64,000 nucleotides of DNA from the NCBI GenBank assembly GCA_021234155.1, contig JAJEKV010000005.1, forward strand, positions 16,202,774 to 16,266,773, read 5' to 3'. Within the stretch, counting starts at the first letter, position 1; the number at the start of each line of letters is the position of its first letter. Below are positions 34,001-48,274 of the stretch, piece by piece. A program made the translations under genes and the position numbers. The notes under the pieces were generated by a model. It searched no databases and was not told the origin of the DNA. It saw nothing but the letters and a program-made list of their open reading frames with translations. This DNA comes from Isoetes taiwanensis. Taxonomy: Eukaryota > Streptophyta > Lycopodiopsida > Isoetales > Isoetaceae.

Positions 34001-37000
34001 TCTAAAAACACTAAAACAACAAATGTATAAAGTCGCCTTCTTTTGAAGTTGAGAAAGAAGTCCAGTTCTGCGGGAGATGACATGATATTTTTCGTCCATT
34101 CTAGGTAGAACAAGGCGTTTCTTGAAATCTCTCAGCTTCTTGGACCATTAAGGATAGCCAGGCGACATGACATTTTCGTCATTTCTGTAGAGCACCCGAC
34201 ATTTCTAGAAATATCAGCTTCTTTGGATCTACTACTTTCGATCTTCAAAGCCAAAGGCGAGAGGATGGATGCTCTAAATCCGTACCATGGCACGTAGCGA
34301 AATGCGATATTGCTCTGTGGCGGCGTCATCATGGGCCTTTACATCATGCCTCGGCTGCTTTCACCGATAACCATCATGCTCGTAGATCCTCCACCAACCG
34401 GCGGTTATCAAACATACGGAACTTATTTCTGGGAACTCATCGGCGATGTCGACCTTGCGATCACCAATGTTGTTGGCCTGGACCGATGCAACCGACCATG
34501 CATTTTTTGATTATCCCGTATAGCTAGGCGATAACCATGCCAGGCTCTTACAGTTCGGAGGAGCTTCTCCACCGCGATCTATGATTCATGACAGAATGGT
34601 TTTGATTCAACAGAGTGAGTAATGGCAGAGGCCAGAAGAACATCAGCAGAGGAAGTTTGTTTGTTCCTTGGCGCATGTACTTTGTTTGTCAGCTTGTGCC
34701 GACCGTTAAAAATATTTGGGGAATATATTTTATTACTGAGAACTTGGTTCCCAAATAATGGGAACTTCAGTTCCGATAATAGGCCATATGGGAACATTCC
34801 GAAGTTTCGAAGCATGCGACCTCAGGAGCACAAGTTACGGAATGGAAATAAAGAAGTTGGCTTTGTTCTTGGTATCTTATATTATTTATTATATTAGTTG
34901 AATTAGAATAGTATATGAACATGTTAGTACCTTGTGTTCTGGCACAAATATTGATGTTATTCTAATAGTTGAATTAGAATAATATATGGTCCAATAGAGG
35001 ATCGTCTCTAGGAGCCTAATAAGTTGTGCAACATATTAGAATGGCTGATATCAAGAATGCTTTTATACTGGCAGTTCAAATAATAGAACTAGCCTAAACC
35101 GATTTAATTAATTAGAAATTTGAATTCGTTTATGAAAATAAGCGAGGTGTCTATAAAACACGCAAATGGTTGCAGTGAGTAAAGGTTGGCGTTTTTCACG
35201 TGCTTTTTTGGGCAACCGGCGATGTATCGACTTTGACATGTATGAGCTATTGAAGCTCCTTCACGGTAGGCGGTCCATAAGAAAAGGTGAAAACACTTCG
35301 GCGGGGATACCACGGCGAAGATTTGAAACTTCTAACCAACCCATGGATGTAATATTACAATTCGTTAAGCTCTACACATGGATAAAAAGGTAGAAGTGAT
35401 GATGAGATTGTGATTGGCCCGAACATTGTGAGTTATTAGGTGTCAAGGAATGCTTAGACAAAAATGGTAAATTCAAAGCATTGTAAAATTGTATTCCTCA
35501 AACATTTCAATGTACATTCCTTTGCCTTATGGGCAGAAATTAGTCCATCTGGGTTTACGATACTTTCTCGGTGCAGCACCTAGCTCAGCAGCTATCTAGC
35601 TATACGCGGAAAAGATCTTGCAGCCATACCGATTGTAGCTTTGTTTTATCGCAGGTTTCACGGTTTATAGCTGTAAAGAGTTGGACGTAATGGATCCGAT
35701 CCTTCGGTCATTCGGTATCCATGGGGTCCCTACGCCAAACGCCACAGCGCCACTACGCTTTCGACATGCGTGCTCGGAGGGTGCATGGAAGAGTTTGGTT
35801 TTTCATTCTTTGGAACTGATGCTCTTGTGTGCACGATGGCTCACCCTCTTGATCGCGAGGGTCCGCGACCATGCCCTACGTATTGGCTTCGACCAGCACA
35901 ATGGGAAAGGCATGTGAGCTCATCAAATTTTCATTTAAAGCCCCCAATTTTTGAAACCACGGGCTCTGGCAATACCTGCTTTCTCGGTAGCCTCCATAAG
36001 TCTTTAGTTTCACACTGTTCTTTCCTGTGCTTTTCTCATCCATTTGATCCAAAGATTGAGATACGTGTTAGTATATATGCGTTCCTTGGGTAATGTTTAA
36101 ATTGATGCATGAGGATCATTCTCAGGCTACGCCTTATCCTCGTCATCTGTCTACGGCATCACAGCCGACCATTTTTTTGAGCTTATCCGGAAAGCCCTTA
36201 GAAATCGGCACACTTTTACTTACGGCTTTTCCGAAAGCAATACTCTTCTTTCCACGCATTAAGAAGGCGACCGCGAGGCGATTGCACCTGCTGAGGAAGA
36301 AATCCAGAACACAACCATCCTTCGGCACAAGCTTTGTCAACGGGTAGTGAGCATATGATGTCTTGGCGGCATGACCGTGGTCACCTTCCATTCCGACAAA
36401 CTGGGTTTGCAGGTGAAATATGCGCCATTTCTTCTTCGTTTTCTCGCGTTATCTTCGTCTGCCAGCGGGCATTGGTAGCAAGAGTGGATGCGGTGCTCTC
36501 ACACGTGTCAAAGCGAAGCTCGGCTCCGACATAATCGGCGTTCACCACGGAGTGCAGCTTCTATTTAATGCACATATGGGTGATGTAATGCTATTCTTCA
36601 CCCTTTCTTGTTCACCCATCGGCTCGTCATATGTACCTCGAGAAATATGGGACCATGCCCGGAATCTGTTTTTTGGTACAAGCAATGCGGCGAAGAAGCA
36701 GAAGTCGCGGAACCACCGCATCGAGAATCACAAAGGTGATAAATGTTAGCAGTTGTCATCTTTGGATATTCTTGTGAAGTTCATATATTTCTTACTGCGT
36801 CCATGCAGAAAGTCCTCTAAAGTCTATGAACACCATGGTAGCATTCGAGACAGGGTGGAGGTGGGAATCCCTTCGCTTTGTTCGGCGTACAACATTTTTC
36901 TTCTCGCCTTGATCTTGACTATCTTGGGTTTCCGAAATGGATCCGCAATGGGTTCTAGAAATGCAGCGGGCAAATTACCCGCAACGTGTTCTTATTGTGG

Positions 37001-40000
37001 TGGCTTTCCGGTACTCGTATGGGAATCGGATATATCCGGAGAATCCCCGTGTTCCGTGGCGAGTCGAAAAAGCAACTCCTCCCCAAAATGAAATAACGAC
37101 GGCGTGAGCGTATGACAAAATCTCTTTCATGGTGAGGAGCTTCTAATATCAATGGCCATTGTGGCAATTCTGCCATGATATCGCTTTGCACCTTAGCGAT
37201 ATGTCTTTCCTTCCAAAATCTCATCGGTGGTAGAAGCCTGCGTGGAATGCCTCGAAGGTATCTTAACGGGTTTTTGTTAAAGAAGTCGCCGAGGGCTTAT
37301 GGAAAATCTCCATGCTCATCACAAATCTTCTTGTTGACCCATCACAGCCACTTCCATTAACTTTAGAAAACCGGCTCCTCCATAAAAATAAATTGCTTCT
37401 AGTCCTTTAGCTCGCTGCCTTCAACGTTGCGGCCTACCGTGGAAGTCCTACAAAACAAATGGTTGCAGGAAAGTGGTATTGTCATTGGCTGAGCTAATGA
37501 AAATACCTTCCATGGGAGGTGGTGGCGGTGCCAATGGGACCTTGAGGGAGGGACATCCATACGCTTTATGTTGATGCGGTTGTTGGAGCTTCTCTAACAA
37601 TGTCTCTATATCACAGTGTTTTAGCGATTACTTCCATTTGCGATGCTCAACTCAATGTATTCTCTATCTGTCAAGTTTCCATTAGCACTCACTTGTTCTT
37701 CTCTTAGCGTAGGCTTTAAACTCGGCCCAGCTGTTCCAGCTCTCCAACAACAGCATATGGCAGGCTGCATATCTTGTGGTTACCGGATATTATCCAAAAT
37801 TTTTGCCCGCCGGTCCGGCCTCTATTCCCGCGTGATCTTTTTCTGATGTAGCATTATGCTGGCAGGATTAGAAACCTGACAAAAGTCATGAACAATAACA
37901 ATCACGCACGGTAATGGGGTGGAGAATGGGACAACATCGGCGTGAGCACCACCTCCGGCGGAGTTCACGTTTAAAACTCTTCCGCGATGCATTAATTAGT
38001 TGAGCGCGCATTCGATCGCGTGAGGTTACTTGAGAACTTACTTAATCGAATATTGAAACAGCTATAAACCCGGTTCACACCAAAGCCGTTTTGAATTGTT
38101 CAGCTTACGTGCGGTTTGTTACGCGAATTTCGTTCTGCCAGTTGAATTTGAGCTTCGGTCACGTAGGTTGAAAGCAATAGGAAATGCTAGCCTCTTGGGC
38201 GATCGACACACAGCGAGTGGAGAGGTGTTGGAGAGAGAGAAGAAGGTTCCTATGTATCGAAGTATTGAGTTTCTTGGAGGAGTTGATGCGAACTTCGGGA
38301 TGGTAGAATCTTTGAGCGGGGGCACAAATGGCGAAGGTTGGCGAGGATCTATAACTAGCAGATGGTTGGGCGTTGAAGCGGTACGGAGCTGGGGTTGGGT
38401 AGAGGCCTGCTGCTAACGTCCGGCTTCACATGTTTTCGAGCCCTTAACAGTTGATGTCCATTACGGAAGGCATCTTTGCGTTATTCAGACGAGCGAAGGT
38501 ACTTGAATGCGATACCAACCCGTATGCGCGCTGGTAGACATTTCTTTCCGGTGGCGGCTTGTTTAACGCTAGGCTGCCATGGCCCGGTATATGAATTTGT
38601 CCATTTGGGACATACTCAATGGCTACAAATTACGTATTATTGTCTGTTGCATATAATGGCGTCTTGGACATTGTTTTTGTTCCTTCCCACATAGCGATTG
38701 CAATTCCTCTGCTTGTAGCATGTCCGCTCGGCTTTTCATGCGGTCGAGGAACAAAACGAGAGGTCTTTCACGGTGATGTACTTTTAAATTACGTGGAATT
38801 GGCATTGCAATTTTAGATGCACCACTTTCTTTCATTTGAGGGTGTGATGATCTTATTAGGTTCAACGTCACGGGCGGCGATACCGTCCAGGCTACCAAGT
38901 AAAGAGGTGTGTAATTATTCTAATGCAAATTGCCAGGTAAAAGCAACGGGGATGCGGTGCGGAATCTGCCGCGAAGCTTGACGATGTGATAGAGGAAATA
39001 CCGCGCTTGATGCGCTGTAGTCGTCGGCTCTCATGAAAGATGCGCGGCTGCCTGTTGACTCCCTCAATACCGTCGCGGCCAGGTACAACCCAGCGATCGG
39101 CGGATGCAGCGGGCCTTATCAGGTAAAACCACTGTGGCCGAGGATGCAGCGGCCGCCCGATCATTGATCTCGCGCTGTTCCACATTACGAAAAGGTGAAG
39201 GTCTAATTAAACACTATCCGAAGAAATCAGCGCCCAGCGATCTTCTTGAAGGCGAGGGTTGGAACTAACCTTCTGGTGGGCTTTGGTGCCATGGATCGCC
39301 CGGTAGCGGGGAAGCTTCGGCGGGGTTACGCTGCGGTCGAAGAGGGCTTCGGAGGAAGCGGCCCGGCGAATGGAAACCTCGTCGTCAGCGGTTCGGGTTG
39401 AAGGTTGATTAAAGACGTTGGAATCATATATTAACCATGTCGGCAGCATTCACCATCTCGCGCCAGTAATACAACCGCCCCATATTTATGGACGCAACAA
39501 CTTTATTAGCGTAGCATTTTGACCGCGAGTACCACAGTCGTGCACCTCAAATTCAAAGATTAATACGTAGCAAAGGCCCTCTGAACCAAAAGTAAAGCCT
39601 ACCGGCCTTGGTTGAACTAAAGACAACAGATTTCCAATTTAAAACTGAATTCGCTGGAAAACGGGATTTCAGTTATGTCGAGCATGTGGTGTTTTGGAAG
39701 GCTTCGTTCTTCTCGTCTGAAGCTTCACTGGGGTTGGAACGCTCGATCTGTTCTTGAGGGCTATAATTGCTCATCACCAGAAGGCGCTTCGCCTACTTAA
39801 GCTTCTTAGGGTACAAAATCCCTAATGCCTTCTTGTCTATCCGGCTAAGTTATCCAGTGGGAGAGATGTTAGTTGCATTTGTTTATGTATAGGTTATAAT
39901 AGTGCCTTCACAACCATAGCGTAATTCCTTGTATTAGCACCATCTCTTTCTTGGTAGCATATCTTTGTTAGGGGATCGTATAATCACGGTTAGCGAGGCC

Positions 40001-43000
40001 CAATTGAATTGTTTATTTCTCGGACTAATTGATAGTGAGGGAATATCACTGACAGCTGAGTGGTTACGCAAATGGTTCTACTCGGTGTTCTACCGCGACA
40101 TGTCTCATTTAATTAGCGACAGGCAATTTTAGTTGTGGAAATACTTAATTTTGCAATTATGTCCACATAGACATTTGATTTTGCGAGACTTATAACATCT
40201 ATTTTTTCGAATCGACGCTTTGTTGGGATATACTTTGAAAAGAATGTGGCTAGCGTTCAGCGTTTTTCTGGTGCTATAGCGGCAGAACTACATCAATTAA
40301 TCGCGTGCGATCTTGTGATGCCGGTAGATAAGTGGTTTTAAATGGTTGATTAGATTAGACAAAGGATTAAGTGGGTAGATTTGAAGGATTGAAGGTCCAC
40401 CATAGAGGTAGATGGATCATGCGTCCACGATCTCCCAAACTGTCGTGTCTTGTGCTTGTCATTTATACCCATGTGCTCGCCGAGGATCGCGCGATCTTCT
40501 GACAATATGTCGTCCCTTACGACCTTTGAAATTAACGTACATTTTTCTACTAATGAGGTCCGGTAGTCGCCATGGCGATGTTGGCGATGTTGACTTCTTG
40601 GGATGGAAGCTCTCACGGTTAACGGTGGGGAAGAAGGTGGGCGGGGGCAGAGTGCATAACTTCAAAATCACCATAACGTCCCGATACAGGTGATAGTAGT
40701 CTCTTGTGGATTGTGATGGTGATACCCTTGCCGTTCTGGCTTGGGTGAACCTAGAATTTGGTAGCTTCATTCTTTGGTCCAAAGCGGCGTTGAAGGTAAT
40801 CAAACGATGTTGACACACCACAGTGGGAGATCAAGCAGGATAAGTGGCAGAGTTCGGTAGAAATGCACATTAGAAGGAAAGCAGTGGAGCAATTGAATTG
40901 CAGGGGATTTAGGGATAAAGCTAGTGGAAAAGACTTATCTTGAGGGATTCTTTACCCACGAGTTAGAAGCGCCTTATAGTGCGGTGTCATGCGTTTTCGA
41001 ATCCTTTGTCTGCATTATCTGACTATGAAGTTGGGTGAAACATGGATAGGGTTCATTATGGTGTTGTTGCCAATGCAGAAGATTTCTATGCTCTGATAGG
41101 GCTTATGTGATACCACCAGATGCATGACTTGGTGAGATGGCCAATAGCATTGGTTCGTTAGCCAGTATTCCGGTTCTAGCCTAGTTACACGTGAAGGCCG
41201 GGAGTCGAAGGAAACTTACGCCATCGAGGCGAGAACTGGGTAACTCTGCGCAAAAAACTGTTTTCCACATGGTGGTCGAGCGGGGAAAGGCGAAGGGCGC
41301 TTCGACCCAAAAAAGGTGAAAGAGAAACCACACGAAGCTATCTTGCGGTTCGGGTCACCGATGTCTTTACTTGAAGAGATGTTGTGCTAATTTCCGCGGT
41401 TAAAGAGTGTTATCCGCCATGAGGACCTCTGGAACATAGAAAAGCTCAGGAAACGTCACGACTTTAGCGCATTACAACATGCTAGATCTTTGTTTAGAGA
41501 ATGGATGTGTGGCTAATGCTGAACAGGAAGTGCAGTATTGAAGGCATGGCATAGATGCATCACGGTATCCGGTTCTACATTTACAAATGGAGCTTTTTAT
41601 GGAAGAGCACAGGATTGCTTGGGCATGGAAACTCGGGTCCATGAAGCGAGGTCTCATGCTGGCGGAGGTGTACGTACTATCTATGTACATAGAGGAAAAT
41701 CTTTGAAACTATGCCACGCAGCTCAAAAGGTTATGAGTGGGAACTAGAGAAAATGTGAAGTGCCTTCCATCTTGACTAAAAAGGACATGCATCAAGAGGT
41801 AGATATAGCAGTCCGAGATGTGGAAAACATGTTTCTCAATGCGTTACTTCTTGTCCAGCGTGGAAGGAAGAAACCCTCTGAGGTAGCAATGCATGGGATA
41901 GCATTTTTCTAAGTGTAATACACATGTGTGATAAAGGAAAACTTGCAAGACTAAGGATCAAGAGAAGAAGAACTGGCGGTGGAAGAGAGCAGCTAGACCA
42001 TTGCACCGGGACAAAAGACAAACGGTATCTTTTCTCTTACTTGTCATACTTGATACGGTTAGGTGTCTTGATCAGTGCAAGCGGGATTCATGATGGTTGG
42101 ACACACCACGATGACATAGATGCCCTCTTTGGAAACTACTCTACTCTATTGAGAAGATCCAGATGCATTGACTATTCGAGACTTATGCAACTCTTGGCTG
42201 ATTGTGGATTCAAAGTCTCCTTCTACGTAATGCGAGAAGTTCTAGCTGGAAGAATTAAGTGAAGGTTTATCACGATAAGAAAGGACGTTTATGTGGTCAT
42301 TTGGAACCTCTACTCTTCGAGATTACATGAATGATGGATGGCCACTAATGTTCTACAAAGATGAGGCGGGAACTGTAGGGAGTGGCTACACGAAGGGGTG
42401 GAAATATTGGAAGGAGGATGTCCAAGGCTTACCTATATGATGATTCTAGGGTCACCTAAGGGTGGTAGAGCCATATCCGAGCTTAGCGGATATAGGTGCC
42501 TTGAGAGCTTCAATTACCAAATTACATTGCTTGGGCGTATTTCTAGGAAGCGGCGATAACTCATGGTCTAACATATATATGAATGAAGTTATTGACTAGT
42601 CCACTGCTGTTGCGAGTGCTTGGGAGACGTTGACCCGGTGAAGCGTCATTGAGTTTCTGGCCCAGCAGAACAAAAGCTACATTAGAAGAACCGACAACTT
42701 ATTGGTGGATGAACACATTGGTGCATCTCATTATGTCGGGCCTTTCTCTACCGGGCAAGCCAAGAACCACGTTGAAATATTGACCCCTACCAAGATGTGA
42801 AAGAGGAATGCTTTGGCGGTCGGGGGCCACATGATAGCTGCCAGGCATTGGATGGCCTTTGGGAAAAGGACGATGGGGACCTAATCTCCCTCACTATGAG
42901 GTGTTTGTTTCTTGGTTTGAGCTGTTGCAGAAAATTACCTCGCACTAATGTGTCAAGATCTTAGAGTTGTTGGGCAAATTGGAGACCAGTCCTAATGACC

Positions 43001-43150
43001 ATGCGCTACCAACGTTTGAAAGCGATAGACTATGTGGTTGGGCGTAGGGACCAGGCGTTGTCGTGATGATCGGTGATGTGGGGTCTCGATTCACCAAGTA
43101 GTGGCTAAAGTAGCGGCGGATGAGAACTCTTGAGGTATGCAATGCTCTTT
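34001..43150. other. Decayed intergenic DNA, locally GC-richer
   Basis: About 9 kb without a recognisable gene. The 34.1-39.5 kb part is clearly less AT-rich than its surroundings (for example 38,930-39,450), with many short open frames on both strands, which suggests decayed transposon coding DNA, perhaps an LTR element, but no protease, reverse transcriptase, integrase or zinc-knuckle motif could be read. The 41,900-42,260 plus-strand frame (LMQLLADCGFKVSFYVMREV) is also unassigned. Confidence 0.4.
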
Positions 43151-43159
43151 TACATAATT

Positions 43160-44310
43160 ACTATATCATATGACATGCACCGTAGACTAGTTATTATTCA
43201 TTAGGCTTTGTGTTTTCATCTCCAACACAAAGAGCTCTTACGCATACAATGCCAACGGTGATTCATTCATCTTCGGGGATGCGTAGTAGTGATCCCACGA
43301 TATCTCATAGCTCATCATTTCGGGAAGCCAAATGGATGGATCATAACACCAATTGTGGAGCAATGAATCGGCCTAAAGCTTCTTGGTGGGGATCAAGAAG
43401 AAGATGCTGTCAAGGCAACCAACAAGATGGTGTTTCATTGAGCACTTGATGCATACTCCAATGTGATATTGAACTGAAGAAATCATGGGGATGAATGAAA
43501 TTGTGAAATTGGCTTTATAGTGAAGTGCTGTGAATGATTTGAGGTGAATTATTGGGGTAGACTTCACCACCATTATTGAGCGTATCGGGGAGCGTTATTT
43601 TATGCGTCTGAGAATAATGCTATTTCATGTACCAATATGTTATGTTTGAAAACATGTTTTGCTTGAGGTGGCTATGATTGAATTCGGCGACTTGAGAAAT
43701 TATGGAGGTGGGATAGCACATCGTTACAATATACTAGGTTAAGGTAGGTGATATTACATCTAATGACCCATACGTGTTATTATTCATGCAACTCTATTTC
43801 ATCGCACGAGCTCTTACACTATACAATGCTAAGCAGGTGATTCATTCATCTTAGGTCATGGCGTGATCCACGATATATATAACTCCTGCGCTTCGAAGCG
43901 AATCGGATCGATCGTACTGAGTGTGGCGTGAATTCTCGATTGCCCAAAGCTTTTCTTAGGAGTGAGATGTCAAGAAGAAGATGCCTGTCGAACAAAGATC
44001 GAGTGGCTCATTGAGCGCAGTCGCCTCAATGTAATTGACGAAGCATCCATGGGGATGAATGAGAAATTGCTTGGTGAAAAGCACTTATAGTGGAAGTGGA
44101 ATGATTGAGGTAGACTTCACCAGCATATGATTGAGCGATTATTATCGGACTGTTTGTGCATCACGTGCAAGAATAATACTTATTTCATACTATCGTATGT
44201 TTGAAACATGTTTGTGATGAATTTAGCTATGATTGGATTGTGGCCGACTGGAAAAGTGGAGATTGGGATAGCACATCGTTACAATATACTTCGGTTAAGA
44301 TTACATTGAT
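43160..44310. repeat. Direct duplication, period about 555-576 bp
   Basis: GAGCTCTTA-C-ATACAATGC at 43,232 recurs at 43,808; both copies then show GTGATTCATTCATCTT, TCAAGAAGAAGATGC, ATGGGGATGAATGA, GTAGACTTCACCA, ATGTTTGAAA-CATGTTT and GGGATAGCACATCGTTACAA (43,710 and 44,264). The copies differ by many small indels. A weaker third echo (CTTACTTAGTTATTGGGTACCCATG) follows at about 44,340. No coding potential was seen. Confidence 0.85.
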
Positions 44311-45124
44311 ATTACGTACTTAATCAGAATGCTATTACATCCTTACTTAGTTATTGGGTACCCATGTCATTATTACATTGTGCGGTGCATACCACTTTCG
44401 TCCACATCAACATCAAAGCTTCATTGATGCCATTGACTCATGAATCTCGTCGGGAAGCCGGTAAATGTGGACTGCAACAGGTGACTTCACAAGCACCGAG
44501 GTCCATCGACTTTAGATAAGAATATGGATCAAGCAGCAGCTATTTACAGCATTAAGCCCGGATGGATTTGTAGCTCAAGTAACGCTGAAAAGTGGATGTG
44601 CTGGGCCGAGGCATTGAGGAAGCCATGGAAGATGATTGGCCTCCTACCCCTCGTCAAGCCGTTTTTATAGTGAAGTAAAATTATTGATGTGGTGTGGTGT
44701 ACAATGTGAGGGCCATTATTGAAATTCTGAGAGTATATGTGTATTTGTATGTATATGTGTATGTATGTTAATTACCTCATGTTTTATTATAGAAGTAGGT
44801 GAAAGTGATACTTTCGTGCTAGAAGCAATTAGGTGTGCTTAAAATTCTCAAAATGGGCTTATTTTCTCCAATTAATTAAATCGTGCTTACTAAGGCTGCT
44901 TTAATGATTGTATATATGTTCAATATCTATAATGGAATTGGGTAGCCCATTTTTCATGGTTGCTACCATCAGGGCTTACTGCAATAGCAACAAAAGTATG
45001 GCAGTGGGTTGCACAAGATTTTTTCTTAGATCAATTTTCTTAGATCATTAACTCTAGATATGTTAGAAACAAATAGCTATCAAATTCAAATTGAATTGAA
45101 TTGATTGTAATTGTCTACTGAGGT

Positions 45125-46870
45125 TTAGAATGCAGATTCTCCCATGCCAACCACTTTTTGACAATATATGATGTGATGCTCCAGAATAGCTCTGTGTAAA
45201 GGCAGAAAGCCAGTCTCTTGTAGAAGAATTTGATATGGGACCTTGGACTTGAGTCCAATGCTCGAGTAAAAAAGGCCTTCACCCGTTCCAAGTCTTACTA
45301 AGTGGTAAGTGATATTACTGACCTCCATACTTCCACGCCATATAGAAGTACTGGCTCCATCAACACTCTAAAAAAGCGTGTCTGATGTGACCAATCATAA
45401 AGCTTTGCTCTATACCATTTGTTCTGCATTGCATAGAAAGCCTTCCAGCCTGCTGTCACTCACTGTATGATACAGGTATCCCAATATGCGGTTGGTGAAC
45501 TCCACTCCAAGATACCTGTACATTTGCACGACTTCCACATTTTGACCTTAGTAAGCAAAGTAGGTATGTCTCTGTTGCCTCGAAGATAACACTAGAAGAA
45601 CTTTGGTTTTGGTCAAATTGACGTGCATCCAGTACATCCAGTAGTTTGGCAGTACTCCGAGAGCATCGAATGTTCTTTGCATACTAGATTTAAGGATGTG
45701 TTAGAGAGGTCCACATCATCCATATGTATTGGTACCCGGAATAACATGGTCAAGCCCTAACCCATGCCATGCAAGCGATCCTCAAGGCGATCAGTAGCAA
45801 CCAATGTGAGGAGAGAGTCGGACTACTTGGCGGAACTCCAATACTATCGTTGATAAACCTTCATGAGGATGGCATTGTGGAGCATTCATAGAGCTTGTAT
45901 ATTGCATCATGTAATTCATGTGGGACTCTCAACCACATCAATGTTTCCCGCAGTTTCTCTCCAAGGGGGTTGCACATTTGTAGCGCGTAAGAAACACCAT
46001 CAAATACTTTTAGGGGTTTCTTATTAGTGTTTGCTTACATATATGTACAAAAATAATATGCAAGTATAGGTATACTAAAAATTGCATATACTAGCTTGTT
46101 TGTAGAAATATTTTATGGGGTATACATGCAGAGGGATGGATAGGAGTATAGAAAGGGATTTTTTGCTAGAATAGTAGTAAATAAGGGACTTTCACTTGAC
46201 CCCATCTTCGCAAATGTCATATCCAATATACATATAGATGAATCCCCCATGTTTCTCCCCAGGATATGTGTTAGCTTTGGCAAAGTCCACAAAGCAGTAA
46301 TATAGATCATGTCATCTATTTCTATCATCTTCTATCAAGGTGTCCAATGTGAAGATGTGGCCTATGGTGGAATGTTTGGGACTAAGCCCTTTCTATGCCA
46401 GTGCATGTAACTTTGCTTCCTTTGTCTATGCCGTCAATTGTTGCTCAAGAATGCAGACCAGCATTTTTGCTAATAACGAGTTGATCATGATTGTGCAATA
46501 GCTATCAGGGCAGTGTCCACAACCTAAGAGAAGCTTTAGTCAACGGCCTAAGCTGGTGCTTAAGCTCCTTGCACTTGGCATCAAACCACCAGTTCGAGGA
46601 AAGCCTGTGGAACCCAAAGTCCATCTTGTGCATCTTCTTCCTTAATACGGATTTGTGGCACTTGGAAGGATTTTGACCACTTGGTCCGTTTGTTACTTCA
46701 AGGTGGAAAGATGCTAAATTCTTGCTAACTCTTCAATTAGCAACTCGACATAAGATTCTGCCTAGTCACGTAATCCAGACAAAGTTGAGGCATGTGGGAA
46801 TGAGCTTGGTAGTGGATTTGCACAGGCTGTCAGGCTACCTCCAAAAAGATGGGTTTGTGATCTGAATCTA
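45125..46870 (-). pseudogene. LINE relic with endonuclease and reverse transcriptase pieces
   Basis: On the minus strand, the order of a non-LTR retrotransposon can be read through many frame breaks. At 46,868-46,843: VDSDHKPIFLEV, the SDH signature near the end of an APE-type endonuclease. At about 46,600-46,540: NWWFDAKCKELKHQLR, the linker between endonuclease and RT. At 45,860-45,820: a GxPPSSPTL-like segment and at 45,729-45,690 MDDVDLSNTSL in place of the catalytic YADD box. At 45,540-45,440: VVQMYRYLGVEFTNRILGYL; at 45,290-45,125: YQILLQETGFLPLHRAI and the RT C-terminal region. An AT-rich stretch at 46,010-46,110 interrupts it. It is non-functional. Upstream (minus) sequence to about 47.4 kb may be more of the endonuclease. 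Confidence 0.78.
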
Positions 46871-48274
46871 CCTCCTCATCCCGATGTTTGTTCCCACAAA
46901 ATGCCAATCCTGCTCTGCCACAAGCACATAATTGACGGGATCTGCACTCCTAATTCACCTGTCTACAAGTATAGTGGGAGGAGAATGGCCATTGTGTGAA
47001 TTATTGTAAATGAGCAAGGTGAAGATGTTGCACATTTGAAGCAACTATCTTCCAAATCGCATGATAGGATGGCTCGTCGATAGCGTGTGTGGCAAAGCCT
47101 TACGCTATATGGGCTGCAGCTTGTATTATGCGCCAGGGGTTGAGGAAGCGCTGCTTGATTTCCCGCTCCGTGCGTATGTGCGGTAAAATATCACATGTTC
47201 TGGTTATGCATTGTTGCTAAATGCCATCATATAGATCGACATATGGATCTAACATGCGAGTGCCTATAATAAAAGTTTGAATCTGCATGTGGGAAGTAAC
47301 ATGTTGCAACATATTGGCTCTGCACTCTTATCCATATGTGACAATTGTGCCTGTTTGTTTTGTGGAAATAAATTGAAGGTGCCAATGTTTTCTTATAGTA
47401 GAGGCTATTCCACCCCATTCCCCCATATCCGCGCTTGCCTGTGCAATCATTGAAATAGTGCCCATAACCTGGCAGATCTACTAGTCAACTCCATTTGGAG
47501 GAGAATCATCACAGCTGTGACACAACATGGCTCGACAATCACGAGAACATGTATGTGTGAGAGGGAATGGGAGCTACTTGAACCGTCTCTTGAGAGCCGT
47601 GAGTATTTGGGAATGGTGGAAGTTCTCAGAATGACTATTTGGAGTACTTTATCGGAAGTTAAGATTCGGAATGGAATGTCTCACCATTATCAGAGCCCTC
47701 CTAGAACCCTGGGTTTTGTTGGTCCCCAATCAATGAACCCTAACTGTAAGTTAGGTGCATGTGATTAGGATTAGATGTTATTCCCATTTATTATCATGTT
47801 ATATGGATATATGATGTTGGTTGATCATGTTCGCGCCTCTTATATTGGGAAGGAGGTAGAGACCTAATAGCCTTGTTTAGATGATGCTTGATGGCCCACA
47901 GCACATTGCATTAGAGCCCATCGGTGGAGAGCAGTGGTAGAGCACCACACAATGAGTCGGTGTGCAAGATAAGAAGTCCACGTTGGCCTTGACTCTGAGG
48001 AGGACTTGGGCGAGCAAACATAGCGGTCACTTCAAAGGGAGGTGGGTATGAGTCGACACTTCCTTTATCACGATGTTGCCACGACCCTCTCGGGGAGTGC
48101 AGTGCTTTGGCTCTTGTTTTGGGAAGTTCAGTCGGGTAAGGACGTGTGGTCGGCAACATGGTCAAACACAAGTTAGAATGAGGATATTCCGCAACAAAGC
48201 TAGGCTATTTAGAAATGATAGAGAGTACACGTTTAAATCATTCATATTAATTAGTAAAGCAACAAACTAGCACA

